A stretch of 64,000 nucleotides of DNA from Panagrolaimus kolymaensis (GCA_028622995.1 JAJQJQ010000043.1:1984001-2048000); one strand, 5' to 3'. Shown: positions 1 through 9,896, counted from the first letter of the stretch. Numbers and translations are program-made. Notes: a model not told the origin generated them from the letters alone.

Positions 1-324
1 AGAAAAACACAAAACAAAAAAATGCAATGCAGGTTGGATTCTTATTTTGCATTTGTTTATTGTTTTTTTTATCTGCATAATTTTTTCCGATCAAGTAACA
101 TTTAACTAACAATTTGTGTTTGACGTGATTGAAAAAAAGCATTTCGAAGTTCAAAGTCTGATACAAAAAAAACATAGACATCGTTGCTACAAACTTTTAT
201 CATTTTTTAGACAAATTTAATTCTCATTCCACTTTTTTTTTTCCTTTAATAATTATGGATAATTGGTTTCCGTCTGGGTTAGAGAAGCAGCATCAATAAG
301 AAACAGACAAAAAAGTTAATCAAA
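1..324. other. Upstream sequence without a recognisable gene
   Basis: AT-rich with homopolymer runs. I see no coding frame. It probably holds the promoter and leader of the small gene that follows. Confidence 0.4.
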
Positions 325-513
325 ATGCCTGATTATATTGGCCCATATGGTGCCACTCTAACCACCGTGAACATGGCAGTTTGTTCATTAATGTATTGGA
401 GAATGTTTAGAAAATCTATTGCATCTTCTTCCACTCAACCTAATATTGCTGCTGTTGGTGGTGGTGCACCTACAAGTTTGGTAACTCCAATAAATAATAA
501 ATCATTTTTCTAA
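325..513 (+). CDS. Small hypothetical protein, 62 aa
   Basis: A single open exon of 62 codons, not recognised as any family. Residues 9-29 form a moderately hydrophobic stretch (TLTTVNMAVCSLMYWRMF) that could be one membrane segment or a weak targeting sequence. The rest is Ser/Thr/Gly rich and ends in a Lys-Ser-Phe-Phe tail. The ATG sits in an AAAA-type nematode start context after a purine-rich leader. AATAAA lies just past the stop, which supports a real 3' end. No partner or operon is visible. It could be the last exon of a longer transcript starting before the window. Confidence 0.4.
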   Translation: MPDYIGPYGATLTTVNMAVCSLMYWRMFRKSIASSSTQPNIAAVGGGAPTSLVTPINNKSFF

Positions 514-1070
514 AATAAATAAAAGAAATTTAAATTTATTTTGAAACTCTTAAAACTTTTTTTTATTTTTTGTTTGTTTGTTCACATTTTTTTTATTTTC
601 AAAAGTGTTAAACCCTTATTTTTCTATTTTATTTCTTCACGCCTGCTGCTTATCTTTATTTTATGGTATTTTTTTCGATGATTGCTTTTTTTTCTTTCTC
701 GCGCCTGAATCAACAACAAAATTTCTTTCTATTTTTTTGACTTTTTTTCTCTGACTTCTCTCTTCTTCCAAAATGAGTAAGAAAAGCTTATTTTTTCCCC
801 TCACCTCTTTTTTTATGCTTATCATGCGGGGTTAAAGAAATAAATTTTTAGAGAATAAAAAAAAACGTGATCAAAATATATATTTGTTTGTGTACGTACC
901 AAAGATGACAAATAATGACAAATAAGGAAAATAATCTCTATCTTTGATTGTTTGGAGTAAAATAAAATTTCTTATAAAAGTCTAAATTTTTTTTAAGGAA
1001 AAATACACATCTTTTTTTCTTAAAGTTCTTCACTAAATTTAATTTTTATAGTTTTATATTTCTAAAAAAA
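514..1070. other. Intergenic AT-rich sequence
   Basis: Contains the AATAAA 3' end signal of the upstream gene near 522 and pyrimidine-rich tracts before the histidine-rich gene. No other feature seen. Confidence 0.4.
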
Positions 1071-1423
1071 ATGAGCCATCATCACGATTCCCATCACGAT
1101 CCTCATCACGGTGAACACCATGACGAACACCATAATAGCGGTGGATTAATGAATAGGTAAAAATAAATTTAAATTTATCAACTATAAAATATAATACTTT
1201 TTTTCTTTACAGAATTTTTGGCAGTGGCCATCAAGACGCTCATCATGATGAACATCACGATGAACATCAAAATGGACATGTTCAACAAAGTCATGGATAT
1301 GCTCATGGAGGAGAACATGGCGGCGGTCACGGCGGTGGTTATGAACATCATCCTCCTCCACATCATGATGGTGGTGGACATGGTGGCCACGGTAATGAAC
1401 ATGGGCATGGCGGCCATCATTAA
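1071..1423 (+). CDS. Histidine-rich protein, 98 aa
   Basis: Two exons, 1071-1156 and 1213-1423, joined by a 56-nt GT-AG intron that splits an Arg codon. About one third of the 98 residues are His, in HHD, HHDE and HGGH runs with Gly, Asp and Glu; exon 1 is almost wholly His-Asp/Glu pairs, exon 2 adds Gly-rich spacers and a PPP turn. There is no signal peptide or membrane segment, so it should be cytosolic or nuclear. Such composition suggests binding of divalent metals such as zinc, copper or nickel; this is inferred from composition, not from a domain. The downstream sequence is AT-rich with several AATAAA-like sites. The frame is preserved exactly across the splice, which argues for a true gene rather than a GAT/CAT repeat. 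Confidence 0.7.
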
Positions 1424-2129
1424 AAAAAATGTTGTTAAGTTTTAAAATGTTTTTTTTAATTTTACTTAAAAATACTGTAAAACCCTTTTTTTAATTTTAA
1501 TAAAATTATTTTAATAACTGTATTTTTTGAAAAAGCGTTCTTCCTTCTTGAGCAAAAAATAAAAATATTGCCAAAGCTTGGAAAAATTGGAAGTAATTTT
1601 CGAAATGAAATTATTTTTTCAGATTCTTTCTGATTTTTTATTTTAAAATTTGTTGCTGCTTGCTTTGAAATTTTTTCGATTGAAAATAATTTCTTAAAAA
1701 TTTCCAAAGAATATTGTTAAAACAAAACACAAGGCTTATATGGTTGCACATAAAAACAAAAATATATCATTAAAAAACATAACAACCATACTAAAAAAAA
1801 TGGTGTATTTTGTTCTTCAAAAAATTGTTTGTTACATTAAAAAGCGATGTTAAAATAATAAAACAATAAAAAAATAGTTTTAAAGAAGAAAAAAACTCCA
1901 AACGTTAAAAATCATATCAGTCAATGCACAAAAAAATCTGTATTTTATTTTTCAAAAAAAAAATTGGTGCATGAAAAAGATGAAAGATAGAAAGTGATAA
2001 TAAAATAATTTATTTTACGCATGCACGAGGAATTAAAACTTTTATAATCACTTCTTCTTCTTTTTTTTGAATTTGGATGAACAAAAAAAAGATTTGAAAA
2101 CTTTACTGTTTTTGTTTTACTTTTGTCTA

Positions 2130-2501
2130 CAATGGGTGACAAAGTCTTGGAATCAAAAACAGGGACATTGAGAGACAATGAGAGACATGCAGGGACAGAC
2201 GCTTTGCCAAAAAGCTCTTTGTCTTGGAAATTACAAAACACTTTCAAAATATTTTAAAAACGTTTGAAAAAACAAAAATATTACAAAACATTTCGATATT
2301 TTACGAAACTTTCTTTCGAAATTCAACAAATGAATTTAAAATTTTTTGTAATATTTTTGTTTTTTCATATGTTTTCGAAATATTTTGAAGTGTTTTGTAA
2401 TTTCCAAGACAAAGAGCTTTTTGGCAAAGCGTCTGTCCCTGCATGTCTCTCAATGTCTCTCAATGTCCCTGTTTTTGATTCCAAGACTTTGTCACCCATT
2501 G
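2130..2501. mobile_element. Fold-back MITE with TA ends (Tc1/mariner-like)
   Basis: A near-perfect palindrome. The left end starts CAATGGGTGACAAAG and the right end is its reverse complement CTTTGTCACCCATTG. Both ends abut TA, the target duplication of the Tc1/mariner superfamily. The arms are roughly 170 bp with an AT-rich centre near 2310. Because of the symmetry, both strands carry nearly the same open frame; this is not a gene. No transposase is encoded. Confidence 0.8.
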
Positions 2502-2826
2502 TAAATTTAGAAAAATATCATCATCCATTGTTTTTGCTGCGGCAGCAGCTTATTTTATTTATAAATCAAAACAAAAAAATTAGGATATCAAAGAATTTAT
2601 TTAACAAAAAATATTATAATTTTCGTATACGAAACTAATATTATATTTATATTTTCATTTCCGGCTTTGTGGCGGGTGGTTTCTAAAAATAATTTTAAAA
2701 TACTATAATCGACTACGTTTTTTTCCCGATGACAAGAAAATCAGATCAACCAAAATAAAAATGCGTGTTTTTACAAAAATAATATGCAAATTTTTTTTTG
2801 GTTATGCCTCCCTCAATTTCTCCTAA

Positions 2827-2834
2827 TATAAAAG
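2827..2834 (+). promoter_or_regulatory. TATA box of the first Cys-rich peptide gene
   Basis: TATAAAAG lies 105 bp before the ATG at 2932. The third paralogue has the same box at the same distance (104 bp). Confidence 0.55.
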
Positions 2835-2931
2835 GGACTTCAAAAACACTTATCAAATATTAGTTTTTCATTCCATTGTGAATTCTCAAACTAAAAATTT
2901 AATCCTTCCAAAAAACAAAAATAAATTAAAA

Positions 2932-3258
2932 ATGGCTAAACTTTTTGCTTTCATTATTTTATTAGCTTTCATCGCTGTAATTTGTATAAATGCTCAAGAA
3001 CAATTTCAAATTCGTAAGTAAAAAAACTAATTATAATATTTTTTTGTTTTTTGAAAAGCATAAATTTAAATAAAAAGAAAATAATAATAATTGCAGCAGG
3101 TGGATGTCAACGTGGACCAGATTGCTTAGATACTTGTGCAAAACAGAATGCTCATAATGTTGGCGGATGCGTTTTACATACTTGCACGTGTCGTAAGTTT
3201 TTTTTGTGGAAAAAAACCATCGTAAAAAGCTACAATAAAATTTTTTTCAGAGCATTAA
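2932..3258 (+). CDS. Secreted six-Cys CS-alpha-beta peptide, copy 1
   Basis: Three exons: 2932-3013, 3097-3192, 3251-3258. Exon 1 encodes a signal peptide (hydrophobic from about residue 4 to 19, cleavage near the INA-QEQF junction). Exon 2 encodes the whole cysteine core, spacing C-x5-C-x3-C-x10-C-x4-C-x-C. The CxxxC and CxC pairs with Gly before the fourth Cys are the signature of the CS-alpha-beta fold used by defensins and scorpion-type channel blockers. Exon 3 adds two residues and the stop. Both introns are phase 1, as in the two paralogues. The exon 2 acceptor is a tandem TTGCAGCAG, so splicing may include or skip three bases. A role as antimicrobial peptide is more likely than venom in a nematode, but this is inferred from the fold only. 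Confidence 0.75.
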
Positions 3259-3960
3259 AATTGAAAAACTATTGAATGAAACAGCAAATTATCCTAATTT
3301 CTAGCTTTACTGAAAAACTCAGTCGTCACAAATATTTTTGTAAATATTCTCATTTTTTTAAAATAAATATAGGTTTACTTTCTGTATATTTTTTGAAAAG
3401 TCTTTTTATTGTTATTTTTTTCAAGCAATTATTATAACTATGTATGTAATTATAAAAAAATAAATATCAAACCAATTAAATTCGCGGTGTCTCAATTTGT
3501 CATTTAAAAAAGGATTAAGAAAAAATGAAACTTGTGGGTTTTAATTACAAAAAGTAAAATTAAATTTCAATAACGAAGTTGATAGTTTTCTCGCTCCATT
3601 TTAAGTAAAATGTAAATGCAAATTTTACTATGTAAAATAATAATAAAGAAATTTGTTATTGTTGAGGATTGCAATTTTTTGTATTTTCATTTTTGCTTTT
3701 TTTTTCTAAAAAGCCTTTTTCATATATTTTTTCAAACTCATGTCAAAGTTTATTATGCTTGCAAAAATAAAAAATAGTTTTTTCACTTTTATAATTTCTT
3801 GTTATGATTTTTGTTTTGTTTTTTATAAACTCTAACTCATGTTCAAGAAATTTTCATTTGCATAAATGTGATATTTTTGTTATTCGTAAAAAACTAAAAC
3901 AATAAAATGCTTTGTTTTTAAACTGAAAAAACTAAAATTTGCTGATTATTTTTTTAAACG
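3259..3960. other. Intergenic AT-rich sequence
   Basis: Holds the 3' end signals of copy 1 (AATAAA near 3362) and the promoter region of copy 2. No clear TATA box at the position seen in the other two copies. Confidence 0.4.
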
Positions 3961-4248
3961 ATGACTTTCTTTTCTAAATTCACAATTATTTTTGCTTTAA
4001 TAATTTTCATTTTTATGATTATGCAATACGTTGATGCCAGAAAATATTTATATGGTAGGCAACCATACTTTATTTTGGCTAGCTTTCATTAGTAAATTTT
4101 CAGGCGCTTGTAAAAATGATTCTGACTGTCAAAGTGTTTGTGGAAATCAAAATTCCAAAACTATTCGATGTCTTGTAATTACGTGCATATGCGGTAACTT
4201 TTCCATCGTTGAATTTTAAATAAAAATTGAAGATAATTTTTAGAGTAG
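3961..4248 (+). CDS. Secreted six-Cys CS-alpha-beta peptide, copy 2
   Basis: Three exons: 3961-4054, 4104-4193, 4244-4248, with both introns phase 1, matching its neighbours. Exon 1 is a long hydrophobic signal peptide ending near VDA-RKY. Exon 2 carries C-x5-C-x3-C-x9-C-x4-C-x-C, again the CS-alpha-beta pattern. The last exon supplies one Glu codon completed across the splice and then TAG. The core differs from copy 1 at most non-cysteine positions, so the copies are old or fast evolving while the cysteines and the gene structure are kept. It lies about 0.7 kb after copy 1 on the same strand. Confidence 0.7.
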
Positions 4249-4485
4249 TAAAAATTTTTCCAATGCTTTTTCTTAAATTCATATAAATATTATTCAAATT
4301 TGTTCTACGAAAAAAAAAATCGTCTATATCATATTTGTCCCATTTCGCTTGTTTTTTGCTTGTTTTTCGCTTTTTAAAAATTTATATATCTGTAAATATT
4401 TTCAAGATGATGAAAAAAAAGTTTATAAAAATAAAAAACATTTTAACAAAACAGTTCAGAAAATAAAAAAAGAAGAGCCCTGGAT

Positions 4486-4600
4486 CAGGCCTCTTCCTTC
4501 GGCCCGTCCAGCCCGGGCCGGGCCGAACATTTTCAGCATAATAAAAAAAAACCAAAGGGGATACCAAGGCAAAAAAAATAGGGCCCGTGGAAGAGGCCTG
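4486..4600. mobile_element. 115-bp hAT-type MITE
   Basis: Termini CAGGCCTCTTCC and GGAAGAGGCCTG form perfect inverted repeats starting CAG and ending CTG. The flanks are a perfect 8-bp target duplication, CCCTGGAT at 4478-4485 and 4601-4608. The interior has GC-rich GGCCCG and CCCGGGCC blocks unlike the AT-rich surroundings. Non-autonomous, no coding capacity. Confidence 0.8.
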
Positions 4601-5311
4601 CCCTGGATTCGAAAGTAAAAGTTTTGGATTAAAATTGATTTATTGATAATTAATTTTCTCAACTTTAAAAATTAAGCTGGAATTCACGAATGATAAGTAA
4701 ATTGCAAATAAACCCTGGAAATCAATTAATCATTAAAGGATGAACAAAATAAGGGTTTTTGATTTTCTCAAACGACAAAAGAAAATGATATAATTACCTT
4801 AGCTTTTCACTTTCTTAGAATTTTGTTTTTTGATTTTGGATTATTTTTATTTCTGTTTACTGATTTATTTTCATAAATCCTTTTTTGTTTTTAATAAAAA
4901 AAAAATATTAACCAAAATAAATAAAACTCACGTTTTGTTTTATTATTTTTTTTCTCATGAAAATTTCAAAGTTGTTTTATTTTTGTGAACGTGACAATTC
5001 GTTCAGCCCTTCTCAATGAACCATGAAATTTCAAAAGGATGCAAATCTCTCGAATATGCATTGTTTTTTTTTTATGACAAAAACAAAACACAAAAATTTT
5101 ATCCATGTTTTTCTATTATTTATTTTTGTGAAAATACACAAATCCCTTTATTTTGTAAACAACAATCATCGAAAATAGAAAATACTCTAATCTGATGTTT
5201 TTTTTAAATTATTATTTCTGTTTCAACCTCCTTTTTTCCGTTCCGCTAAACGCTAAAAAATGCAAATTGACGACGACGATGACGGTTTATGATCCTCTAA
5301 AAAATTATATA

Positions 5312-5320
5312 TATAAAAAG
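5312..5320 (+). promoter_or_regulatory. TATA box of the third Cys-rich peptide gene
   Basis: TATAAAAAG lies 104 bp before the ATG at 5416, nearly the same geometry as in copy 1. Confidence 0.55.
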
Positions 5321-5415
5321 GTTTTGGATAAAAAGAAAAAACCATCAAAAAACTTTATAGTTTTAAAATAATCAAAATAATAAATATTCTTTTGTTTCTT
5401 CAAAAAAAAATAAAT

Positions 5416-5883
5416 ATGGCTTCAAATTCAATGATTGTTGTTAAAGTTTTTGTTTTTATCCTTTTTATAGCTATTCTTATTAATTGTGTTGTAGCTCAAG
5501 AACAATTCTATATTGGTAAGAAAGATTCAGTTATCGGAAAGCTTTAAAAAATATAGCAAATTTCCAACAAAAATTAAGATTTTAATGATATTGAAATTTT
5601 GCTTTCAAACTCAAAACCCCAAAGTTTTCGTGGTTAAAAAAGATTAAATAGAAAATCACTTTTTAATAGCTTTTTTTGTAAAAATTAATTTATCCATTTT
5701 TTTATTGTATTACAATTCATTTTGTAGGCGATTGCACTACCAATCCAGTTGGTTGTATCAAACTTTGTCAAGATAACGGTGGCAAATATAATGGTTGCTT
5801 TGTTTCACAATGTGCATGCTGTAAGTTTTTTCCCACATAAAACTCTCTTTGAAAAAATAAATAATCTTTTTTTAGTACGTTAA
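5416..5883 (+). CDS. Secreted six-Cys CS-alpha-beta peptide, copy 3
   Basis: Three exons: 5416-5515, 5728-5820, 5876-5883, with the same phase-1 introns as copies 1 and 2; intron 1 is longer (212 nt). Exon 1 encodes a signal peptide with cleavage near VVA-QEQF, and the QEQF motif at the mature N-terminus is shared with copy 1. Exon 2 has C-x6-C-x3-C-x9-C-x4-C-x-C. Two residues and TAA follow in exon 3. The peptide is predicted to be secreted and stabilised by three disulfides. Function is inferred only from the cysteine pattern; antimicrobial or channel-acting peptides are both possible. Confidence 0.75.
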
Positions 5884-6498
5884 ACAACTGCAAATGATGG
5901 GGCTCTATAAAATATTCTTCCCGTTTTGTAATTATAATATTTTTTTAACCCTAAATAAACTAATTTTTTATTTATTGTAAAAATTTTGTATTAATTAATA
6001 TTATTTGCTTGTAAAAAATTTATGTGAATAAATAAAACAGTAGAATTTTAAAATATATATTGTTTTTGATTAATTAATATCGCAAAAAATCCAACAACAA
6101 CAACTCCGTTTATTGTTTTGGAATTAGAATTTCTAAAAACTTAGAGATGAAACTTTTTGTATCACAAGAAAAAGTTTTCACTTTCCAAACACATTTTTTT
6201 CATATTTAGTAAGAAAAAAATGCTTTCAAATTTATGCTCACATTTTTGATAGAAAAAATATAAGAAAAACAAAAAAAGACGCAAGAGATAGTTTTTACAA
6301 CAAAATTATCACACAAAGTTATCACGAAATCAGTTCAGATTTCAAAAGAAATTGTCATATTTAATCTTCGAAAAAAATTTGCATATTTTTTACTAAAAAA
6401 AAGAATTGCGTTAATGAAACCCCTTTTTTTTTTTTTTGTCATCATTTGAAGTTTTTCCTCAACTTTTTGTAAAGTTTTCTTCTGAATCTTGCTAAAGA
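5884..6498. other. Intergenic AT-rich sequence
   Basis: AT-rich with homopolymer tracts; 3' flank of peptide copy 3 and upstream region of the four-TM gene. Nothing else recognised. Confidence 0.4.
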
Positions 6499-7256
6499 AT
6501 GGCCATAATTGTTGCAACATCTCATCCATCTCCACCTTCAAATGATTTAAATGATGCTGAAATTGGTAATGGTAATAATGTTGTCAACGTGAATGGAATT
6601 TCAATTCAAGGTGGAAATAATCTCAAAGTTACTTCAATCGATGGAGTTACCTATGTAAATGGTGTTGTAATTCCGCCTGGTGCTCATAAAATTGAAGTTG
6701 CAAGAAACAATGAAGTTATTATTGATGGTGTAATGGCTCCGCAAAATTCTAGTCCTAATGTGAGTTTTTATATTATCGGTATTAATTATGCTAACTCTTT
6801 ATTCTGCTCTTTTTCAGCTTGTTCCTGCAATCTATTTCTCAATTTCTGCAGCCTGCTTTTCCATTGCTGAAGCTTGTATTATTTTCATTGAATATATGTT
6901 GGCTGCATCAATTACTAAATGTGGTATTTATGCTATAATGACCATCATCTTATTTGTTGCAATATGTTATCGCAAACACTTATGGATTTATATCACTTGC
7001 ATTGTTTCAACAGGAGTTATCATTGTTTTCAACATCATTTCAAGTGTTCTCATCTTTCTTGATCTCCCAATATTTGCTAGTAGGGGTATGATTTTAGAAT
7101 TTGTAACAGTACATGAAATTTTTCTTTAACTCAATGTTTATAGATTATGGCTATGTTGCTCTTTATATCGTCGAATTGCTTGCTGATGGAATTCTCTTTT
7201 GGCATTGCATATGCCTTTATAATATTTGTCGTCGAAATTCAAAAGCAAGAAAATAA
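6499..7256 (+). CDS. Four-TM membrane protein, unknown family
   Basis: Exons 6499-6759, 6818-7085 and 7144-7256 give about 213 aa. The first 87 residues are soluble, rich in Asn, Gly and Val, with recurrent VNG and IDG motifs (VNVNGISIQGG, VTYVNGVVIPPG, EVIIDGVM). Four hydrophobic segments follow, at roughly 90-112, 122-140, 145-170 and 180-202, with short loops, then CRRNSKARK. This topology resembles small nematode tetraspan proteins, but no tetraspanin CCG motif is seen. The frame meets TAA at 7254-7256, yet stays open in the same frame for another 420 bp with a biased Ser-Lys-Gln composition (next entry), so the true C-terminus is uncertain. Confidence 0.6.
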
Positions 7257-7679
7257 AAACGTTCAAAACATGCTAAAGTAAACCAACTTCAACCAGATGA
7301 TCAAGTTCAAAAATCAAAGAAAACAGAAAAATCCAAAACTCAAATGAAAACTCAAAATCTTGGTTTAAATGGAAGTAAAGTAAGTGTTATGTCAAAGCAA
7401 TCACAACAACAACCATCTAAAGAAACAACATGTGATGGAAAATCAAAAGCAACCACCAAAGAAGCTGTATCTAAACCAAGCAAAGAAGAAGCTGCATCAA
7501 AACAACAACAAAATCAATCAAAATCTCGTGAACCAACTCCAAAAGCAAGCAAAGAACCTGTTGTTGCATCAAAAAAGTCTCAAAAACATTCTAAAAAACA
7601 TGCTTCTGGAAAATCAAAACCAAGCAAAGAAGTATCAAAGCCATCACAACAACAAATTCAACCTGCAGCAAAAGTTTAG
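7257..7679 (+). other. In-frame Ser/Lys/Gln-rich extension after a TAA
   Basis: After the TAA at 7254 the same frame runs open to TAG at 7677-7679, about 140 codons dominated by SK, SKPSKE, QQQ and KSKP motifs, a typical disordered cytoplasmic tail. A 3' UTR would not be expected to keep such coherent protein bias. Explanations are a point nonsense mutation or base error in AAAATAAAA, an unusual 51-nt in-frame GT-AG intron over 7230-7280, or stop readthrough. Alternatively it belongs to a separate protein starting at ATG 7344 (111 aa). Confidence 0.5.
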
Positions 7680-8071
7680 CATCTTCGTACAATGTGTTTA
7701 CAATTTATATTTGTCTCTTATTTGTATATTTGTAATAATCGAAATAAATAAATAATTAACTGAATATTTGTGTTTTTCTTATTTTGTTTGCCATTCTTTG
7801 CTTCGACTAAATAACAGAAATATGTTTATCGTAATCGCGTGTTGTTGGCTTTTTGTGAATTATGAGTCAAAACATTCACATTGAAGGACAAACTTTACTT
7901 TTTGAAATCCTAAAACTTTTTGCTAAAGCTGTCGGAAAAAAATTATCAAAATTTGATAGATTTCGTGTGTAAGTTTCTTTTATTGTTCCACTTTTTTTAT
8001 TTCTCCAGTTTCAAACATTTGTTCATTTTTTAGTGAGTGCTGCAAATTTCAAAGTGTTCAAACAAAAAATC
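7680..8071. other. Intergenic and possible 5' leader
   Basis: Contains AATAAATAAATAA near 7743 and a 36-codon open stretch from ATG 7862 that ends at a GTGTAAGT donor-like site. An acceptor TTTTTTAG precedes 8034. The upstream frame does not join in phase with the carrier gene, so I treat it as leader or a separate tiny gene. Confidence 0.3.
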
Positions 8072-8580
8072 ATGTCAAAAACCAATTTTGTTGAAAACTT
8101 CGTTGCTGGTGGAGTTGGTGGAGCATGCTGTATTGCTACTGGTCATCCCTTTGATACCGTGAAAGTTCGACTTCAAACTATGCCTAAACCTCTTCCTGAT
8201 GCTGAACCAATGTACACTTGTGCTTTAGATTGTGTAAGAAAAACTATCAAAAATGAAGGATTTCGTATAAGTTTCTATTGCCTTTTTTGCTCTTTAACAC
8301 TTTTCATTATCTTCCATTTTTAGCTTTGTACAAAGGAATGGTAACACCTTTGGTTGGTTCGGCTCAACTTTTTGCAATATTCTTCGGTGGAGTTGCTGGT
8401 GGTCGATGGCTTCAACAAACTCATCATGACGAAAAACTTACACTTATTCAAAATTTCAATGCTTGTGCTTTCGCTGGCATCTTTACAAGTATCATAGTTG
8501 TATCTGGTGAACGAATCAAAATGCATCCTTCAAATTCAATCAAACGAAAATATGATGACTCTTTTGGTGATTTAATGTAA
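8072..8580 (+). pseudogene. Truncated mitochondrial carrier (SLC25, CACT-like)
   Basis: Exons 8072-8264 and 8324-8580, 149 aa against about 290 for the family. It matches the first half of the downstream full-length carrier: the first signature PFDTVKVRLQ at about residue 25, then LYKGM, FGGVAGGRWLQQ and SGERIKM, the second signature with its Pro changed to Ser. After that it degenerates and stops. The bases after the stop still resemble the paralogue (GIRRIQG against GMRNIYRG), so the third repeat was lost by deletion. Missing one third of the three-fold barrel, it should not transport. It may still be transcribed. I judge it a decaying tandem copy, but an expressed short protein cannot be excluded. 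Confidence 0.65.
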
Positions 8581-8804
8581 AAATGGAATTCGAAGAATTC
8601 AAGGTTTGTAGCACTTTTTTGTTCAATATTTTACATATATCCTTTGCCATCGACGAAACAATGAAGCTTTCTTCCTTTTTTGGATGAAAGACAAAAATTT
8701 GCATCTTTCGTCATTTCAATGTATTGCATTCTAACGTTCATTTTTTCAGTAAATGGGTGAAGAAAAATCCGAAGTGGTCGTCGTCCATCAACGCTCTCCT
8801 CATC

Positions 8805-9786
8805 ATGTCTGACACTCTTTTTATTGAAAACTTTTTCGCTGGTGGAGTTGGTGGAGCATGTTCTGTTGCAACTGGACATCCATTTGATACTGTGAAAGTT
8901 CGACTTCAAGCTATGTCTAAATCAAAACCAATATATACTGGAGCTTTAGATTGTGCAAGAATAACGATAAAAAATGAAGGATTTTTCGTAAGTTTTATTT
9001 ATCTGTTACCTCATTTCTTACTGTATCTTTCCATTTTTAGGCTTTATATAATGGAATGCAATCACCTCTTATAAGTTCCGTGCCACTTTTCGCAATATTC
9101 TTTAGTGGATGTTCAGTTGGTCGATGGCTTCAACAAAATGAATCTGGTGAAAAACTTACACCTCTCCAAAATTTTAATACTGGTGCTTTGGGTGGATTTG
9201 TTTCAAGTATTATCGTGGTACCAACTGAACGGGTCAAATGCATGCTTCAAGTTCAATCAAATGCCAATGCTAAAATCTATAATGGTCCTTTGGATACTTT
9301 GAAGAAACTATACAAAGATGGTGGAATGCGAAACATTTATCGTGGAACAGCTGCTACTTTACTTAGAGGTACTAAACTTTGTTTGCGATAACTTTTTTTG
9401 TATTACTTGTGTGTTTTTTAGAAGTTCATTCGAATGGTGTTAAAATGGCTGTTTATGAATATCTCAAAGATCATTTTTCAAAGAATAACAAACACGATCC
9501 AAAATTATCTCCAATTGCATCTTTATTCGCTGGTGGGTTTGCTGGAATGTCTCAATGGTTAGTATGTCTTCCTGCAGATGTAATCAAATCTCGTCTTCAA
9601 ACAGCTCCAGAAGGTAAATATCCTAATGGAATTCGAAGTGTCATCCATGATACATTACAACAAGAAGGTTATAAAGGATTTTTCCGTGGTTTTGTTCCTG
9701 TTATGTTACGAGCCTTTCCAGCCAATGCTGCATTTTTCCTTGGTATTGAATTAACATTAGAAATATTTCGTGATTGTAAAGAATAA
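8805..9786 (+). CDS. Mitochondrial carnitine/acylcarnitine-type carrier (SLC25A20-like)
   Basis: Exons 8805-8987, 9041-9368 and 9422-9786 give 291 aa, the usual length of a mitochondrial carrier. All three tandem repeats carry the PX[DE]XX[KR] signature: PFDTVK near residue 25, PTERVK near 125, PADVIK near 220, followed by the acidic-Gly pieces (YTGALDCAR, YNGPLDTLKK, YPNGIRSV). The family sits in the inner mitochondrial membrane with six helices; PFDTVKVRLQ and ERVKCMLQVQ are characteristic of the carnitine/acylcarnitine group, which includes C. elegans DIF-1. The upstream ATG at 8754 runs into a stop, so 8805 is chosen. A truncated tandem copy lies 0.2 kb upstream. Substrate is inferred from subfamily motifs only. 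Confidence 0.85.
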
Positions 9787-9896
9787 TTTGTAATAACTTT
9801 AACTGATATATATGTATGTATTAATGTAATCAATAAATATTTCATTTGAAATTGTTTGGTTGATAACACTAATTAGCAGAATTATTTAATCACAAC
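9787..9896. other. 3' flank of the carrier gene
   Basis: AATAAA at about 9831 marks the carrier's 3' end; the left 8-bp target duplication of the hAT element (ATCACAAC) is 9889-9896. Confidence 0.6.

Larger units (their letters stand above)
1424..2931. other. Intergenic region with fold-back element
   Basis: About 1.5 kb without a gene. It contains the TA-flanked fold-back at 2130-2501; the rest is AT-rich. Confidence 0.4.
4249..5415. other. Intergenic region with hAT MITE
   Basis: Contains the 115-bp GC-rich MITE at 4486-4600 and, near its end, the promoter of peptide copy 3. No gene seen. Confidence 0.4.

Noticed and set aside
1178..1445. Met/Ile-rich frames on both strands
   Set aside because: Shadow frames of the CAT/GAT-rich histidine-rich exon.
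1945..2638. Two open frames with near-identical protein on opposite strands
   Set aside because: They are produced by the palindrome of the TA-flanked fold-back element.
4349..4662. Three overlapping Pro/Arg/Gly-rich frames
   Set aside because: They read through the GC-rich hAT MITE at 4486-4600 on both strands.
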